From Actinomadura barringtoniae (GTDB lineage Bacteria > Actinomycetota > Actinomycetes > Streptosporangiales > Streptosporangiaceae), in contig NZ_JAGEOJ010000006.1 in assembly GCF_017573505.1 (NCBI RefSeq), positions 1 through 64,000 on the forward strand: a stretch of 64,000 nt of DNA, in the 5' to 3' direction. Position numbers and translations under genes: made by a program. The stretch's first letter is position 1. Each line of letters begins with the position of its first letter. Shown here piece after piece: positions 61,621 to 64,000 of this stretch. The notes below the pieces were generated by a model, which had not been told where the DNA came from, searched no databases, and saw nothing but the letters and a program-made list of their open reading frames with translations.

Positions 61621-62297
61621 GAGACCCGCACCCTCTCGTCCGCCACCACGAGCCCGTCCCGCAGCCGCACCCGCCGAGGCGCCCACGCCGCGATCTCCGC
61701 ATCGTGCGTGATGATCGCAACGGTCGTCCCGCCCTCGTTCAGCTCCTCCAGAATCTCGAGCACCTCGCCGCCGGCCGCCGAGTCCAGATTCCCCGTGGGC
61801 TCATCGGCCAGCAGCAGCTCCGGCTCCCCCACCACGGCGCGAGCGATCGCCACCCGCTGCCGTTCTCCCCCGGAAAGCTCATGCGGCCGATGCCGAACGC
61901 GGTCCCCCAGCCCCACCCGTTCCAAAGCAACGCGCGCCCTGCGCCGCCGCTCCTTCACCGCCACTCCCCCGTACAGCAGCCCATCAGCAACGTTGTCGAG
62001 CGCCGAGACACCATCGGCCAGGTGAAACTGCTGAAAAACAAACCCCACGTACTTCGCCCGCAACGCGGACAGCTCCCGATCCGAAAGCCGCTCCACCTCG
62101 AACCCCGCGATCCGTACGAGCCCAGCCGTAGGCCGATCCAGCGTCCCGATCATGTGCAGCATCGTCGACTTCCCCGACCCCGAAGGCCCCACGATCGAAA
62201 CGAGCTCGCCCGCCTCAATCACCAGATCCACGCCCCGCAGAGCAGTAACCCCACCCGCGTACGCCTTACTCACCCCCGCCAGCTCCACAACCCTCAT
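61617..62297 (-). CDS. MacB/LolD-like ABC transporter ATP-binding protein
   Basis: A 226-residue ATPase. Walker A is GPSGSGKST (residues 37-45), the Q-loop is FVFQQFHL, the signature is LSGGERQRVAIARAVVGEPE, Walker B is LLLADEPTGNLD and the H-loop is IITHD. It energises the FtsX-type permease for mechanotransmission or efflux of a substrate to the outside. It overlaps the adaptor gene (ATGA) and permease gene (GTGA), so the operon is translationally coupled. Confidence 0.93.
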   Translation of the reverse strand: MRVVELAGVSKAYAGGVTALRGVDLVIEAGELVSIVGPSGSGKSTMLHMIGTLDRPTAGLVRIAGFEVERLSDRELSALRAKYVGFVFQQFHLADGVSALDNVADGLLYGGVAVKERRRRARVALERVGLGDRVRHRPHELSGGERQRVAIARAVVGEPELLLADEPTGNLDSAAGGEVLEILEELNEGGTTVAIITHDAEIAAWAPRRVRLRDGLVVADERVRVS

Positions 62298-63331
62298 GTC
62301 GCCGGCACCCCGACCTTCATCCCCTCCCGAAGCCCGCCCCCGCTGACCTCAACGCGCCCGCTCCCGAACGCCCCTGTAGTCACCGCCACAAGCCTCCTCG
62401 CAGCGCCTTCCACCACCTCGACCCCGAACCCGCCCTCCTTCAATCCCAACAAGGCCTCAACCGGCACCGACAGAACACCCCGCCGCCGTTGGCTCTCCAG
62501 CTCCACACTCACCGGCGCCTCATCAAGCCGCCCAGTCTTGGCCCCCTTGTCCAGCCCGATATCCACCTCCACCGTCGTCTTGGCGTCCTGCCCCGACCCA
62601 CTCTGCTTCGCGACGCTCCCCACCTTGGAGATCCGCCCCCGAACACTGCGCCCGCCAGGCAGTTCAACCGTCACCCGTTCCCCCACCACCGCAAGGTCCT
62701 GCTTGTCCGCATCCAGATCCACACGAACCATCCGCCGAGTCCCCGTAACACTCAGCGCCACCTGCCCAGCCGCAACCCTCACTCCCTCCGCGGCCTTAAC
62801 CTCCTTGACCCTCACGGCCCCCGCCATGAAGACAACCTGCGAAGCATCCACAGCCCCGCTCTCGGCCAGCCCCCGATCGTCCTGCCACGCCTTCACCGCA
62901 TCCGCCGTGGCCGACGTGAACTCCCGATCGACGGTCAGTTCCCCGTACCCGAGCGCCACAAGGTTGCGTTCCAGCTCCTCAACATCGGCCCCCTCGCTCC
63001 CCACCCCCAACGCCCGGTACATGGGCACGCCCCCGTACATCAAGGTGACGGGCTTCCCGTCAACCTTCAGAAGCGTCTTCCCCCGCCGAACGACAGCCCC
63101 CTCCGCAGGCACCCCCGTAACGGTCCCCGAGAGACCCGCCACCCCCCGCTCGTCCTCGTACGTGAGCGTCCCGTCCACCTTCTCGGTGTCCACCAGGTCG
63201 CCCCGCGCAACCGAAGCCACCCCCAAAGGAGCCACCCGAGCCGACGCCTTCTCGTCCCCTCGCGAAAGCCCAAATGCCGCACCGCCCCCAGCCAGCACCA
63301 CCACCGCACCAGCCACCAGCGCCCGCTTCAC
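62294..63331 (-). CDS. Membrane-fusion/adaptor-like protein with peptidoglycan-binding domain
   Basis: A 345-residue protein with an N-terminal membrane anchor (ALVAGAVVVLAGGGAAFGLS), then a HlyD-like barrel (LGVASVARGDLVDTEKVDGT; VTGVPAEGAVVRRGKTLLKV). A peptidoglycan-binding type 1 domain sits in the middle (YRALGVGSEGADVEELERNL, VALGYGEL, VKAWQDDRGL). The last part, DVDIGLDKGAKTGRLDEAPV and KVGVPAT, returns to the barrel. In a Gram-positive cell it likely links the transporter to the wall. Its GTG start overlaps the lipoprotein stop (GTGA). Confidence 0.9.
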   Translation of the reverse strand: MKRALVAGAVVVLAGGGAAFGLSRGDEKASARVAPLGVASVARGDLVDTEKVDGTLTYEDERGVAGLSGTVTGVPAEGAVVRRGKTLLKVDGKPVTLMYGGVPMYRALGVGSEGADVEELERNLVALGYGELTVDREFTSATADAVKAWQDDRGLAESGAVDASQVVFMAGAVRVKEVKAAEGVRVAAGQVALSVTGTRRMVRVDLDADKQDLAVVGERVTVELPGGRSVRGRISKVGSVAKQSGSGQDAKTTVEVDIGLDKGAKTGRLDEAPVSVELESQRRRGVLSVPVEALLGLKEGGFGVEVVEGAARRLVAVTTGAFGSGRVEVSGGGLREGMKVGVPAT

Positions 63332-63834
63332 CGCTTCCCCAAGTCACCAGGCAGGAAGCTCCTGCAAGCGTCCCGAGCCTTCTCCGCCTTCTCCTGCGAG
63401 ACCCCAGCCATCCCGCCGACCTTGAACGACCCATCAGGGCCCGGGTCCGGCATATCAACCCCGTGTTCCCGCATGCACTGCGCGAACCGAGTCATCGCGT
63501 CCCGCACCTTCGGGTCCTTCAAGTCAGGCATCTTCCCGCCCGCCTGCAGATACCCCTGGCACTTCTTCAAGGCACCCTCGAGCTTCCCCCGGTCCTGCCC
63601 CTTCTCCAGCCGCCACCCCGCCTTGTCCCCCGGCTTAGGGTCCGGCACATCAATCCCGTTCGCCCGCATGCACTGCGCGAACTTCACCCCCGCATCCTCA
63701 GCACTAAGCGATGCGGACGCCGAAGCCGAAGCCTTCACACCCCCCACACTCGCCACTCCAGATCCCCCACCACCCCCACACCCAGCAACCCCACCCACCA
63801 ACACCAAACCCGCCGCGAAAACCCCAACCCGCAT
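63328..63834 (-). CDS. Lipoprotein with a duplicated FAQCMRxxG module
   Basis: A 168-residue lipoprotein with lipobox VGGVAGCGGG (Cys19). A short Gly/Ser/Ala linker is followed by two homologous blocks of about 45-50 residues. Block one runs from FAQCMRANGIDVPDP to LKKCQGYL and block two from FAQCMREHGVDMPDP to ARDACRSFL. Each has one cysteine after FAQ and one at its end, so two disulfides or a metal site are possible. It is the first gene of the export operon and its stop overlaps the adaptor start. I do not know a function for this module. Confidence 0.85.
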   Translation of the reverse strand: MRVGVFAAGLVLVGGVAGCGGGGGSGVASVGGVKASASASASLSAEDAGVKFAQCMRANGIDVPDPKPGDKAGWRLEKGQDRGKLEGALKKCQGYLQAGGKMPDLKDPKVRDAMTRFAQCMREHGVDMPDPGPDGSFKVGGMAGVSQEKAEKARDACRSFLPGDLGKR

Positions 63835-64000
63835 GACCGACCCCTCTCCCCGAGGCCCTCACCCCGGCGACAGCCATGACACCCACCAAGGGGTTAAACC
63901 CGCATTAGCCCCGCACGGTCACCCACAGTCGGAACACCGCGATGCATAGGTCTCCGAGGCCGATCGCGCGCCGTGAACGACGACGCGCCGTGAGTTGTCT

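Noticed and set aside
63942..64000. Start of a rightward gene at the right edge (ATG 63942)
   Set aside because: Only 19 codons, no clear ribosome-binding site and an Arg-rich composition; too little to support.

Overview
The window is high-GC chromosomal DNA of an actinomycete: strong G/C bias at third codon positions, many GTG (and two TTG) starts, twin-arginine secreted enzymes, a DUF574 methyltransferase, DUF3000, a leucine-codon leader peptide before leuA, an IdeR-type iron box, and the hemE/hemG/hemQ coproporphyrin-dependent haem genes near DUF3000 and RNase D. This combination fits a filamentous soil actinomycete. A Streptosporangiales/Thermomonosporaceae (Actinomadura-like) host is my best guess, but this is inference. 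I saw no rRNA, tRNA, insertion sequence, phage gene or CRISPR array.

Layout. 1-7.98 kb: truncated P450, DUF4262, GNAT, glycogen debranching enzyme GlgX, two convergent RibD-C reductases, a DUF4190/septum-formation membrane protein and the DNA ligase LigC. 8.2-18.3 kb: secreted beta-helix protein, alpha/beta hydrolase, Tat-exported PhoD, the RNA-polymerase recycling helicase HelD, and a two-gene sulfatase/ornithine-cyclodeaminase operon. 18.4-26.5 kb: aldehyde dehydrogenase behind a perfect 20-bp palindrome, a TetR/MFS/NTF2/SDR locus, two tandem XRE-TPR regulators with small downstream genes (one decayed), and a DinB protein. 26.7-33.1 kb: a secreted or membrane beta-domain protein behind a possible riboswitch, a beta-lactamase-fold protein lacking its catalytic residues, a lipase, a methyltransferase, a two-EF-hand protein, a small membrane protein, a beta-trefoil lectin and a TetR regulator.

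33.1-41 kb is regulator-rich: two TetR/DHA2-efflux pairs with clear operators, a TetR paired with an AurF-like diiron oxygenase, an EstB-like serine hydrolase, a PAT-type GNAT and a GntR/FadR regulator. 41.1-50.8 kb: the leuA attenuator and leuA, a secreted X-prolyl dipeptidase-type hydrolase, a secreted BNR/VPS10 propeller, a DUF574 methyltransferase, a stand-alone LigD polymerase domain, MsrB and a membrane-anchored protein. 50.9-58.7 kb is the haem block (hemQ, hemG, hemE) with DUF4349, a zinc-ribbon protein, DUF3000 and RNase D. 58.7-64 kb: an FTR1 iron permease behind an iron box, a small PH-like protein, a 391-bp repeat-bearing gap, and a four-gene MacAB-like export operon whose genes all overlap by 4 bp.

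How the genes work together. HemE, HemG/CgoX and HemQ/ChdC supply three steps of the coproporphyrin route to haem; the ferrochelatase is not in the window. The neighbouring FTR1 permease would import iron and is probably iron-repressed. LigC and the separate LigD-Pol are likely end-joining or gap-repair enzymes encoded 40 kb apart, and no Ku gene is present. The most unusual items are the 173-nt hemG/hemQ overlap, the beta-lactamase-fold pseudoenzyme, the hairpin covering the SDR ribosome-binding site, the triple TetR operator near 39.64 kb, and the export-operon lipoprotein with a duplicated cysteine module.
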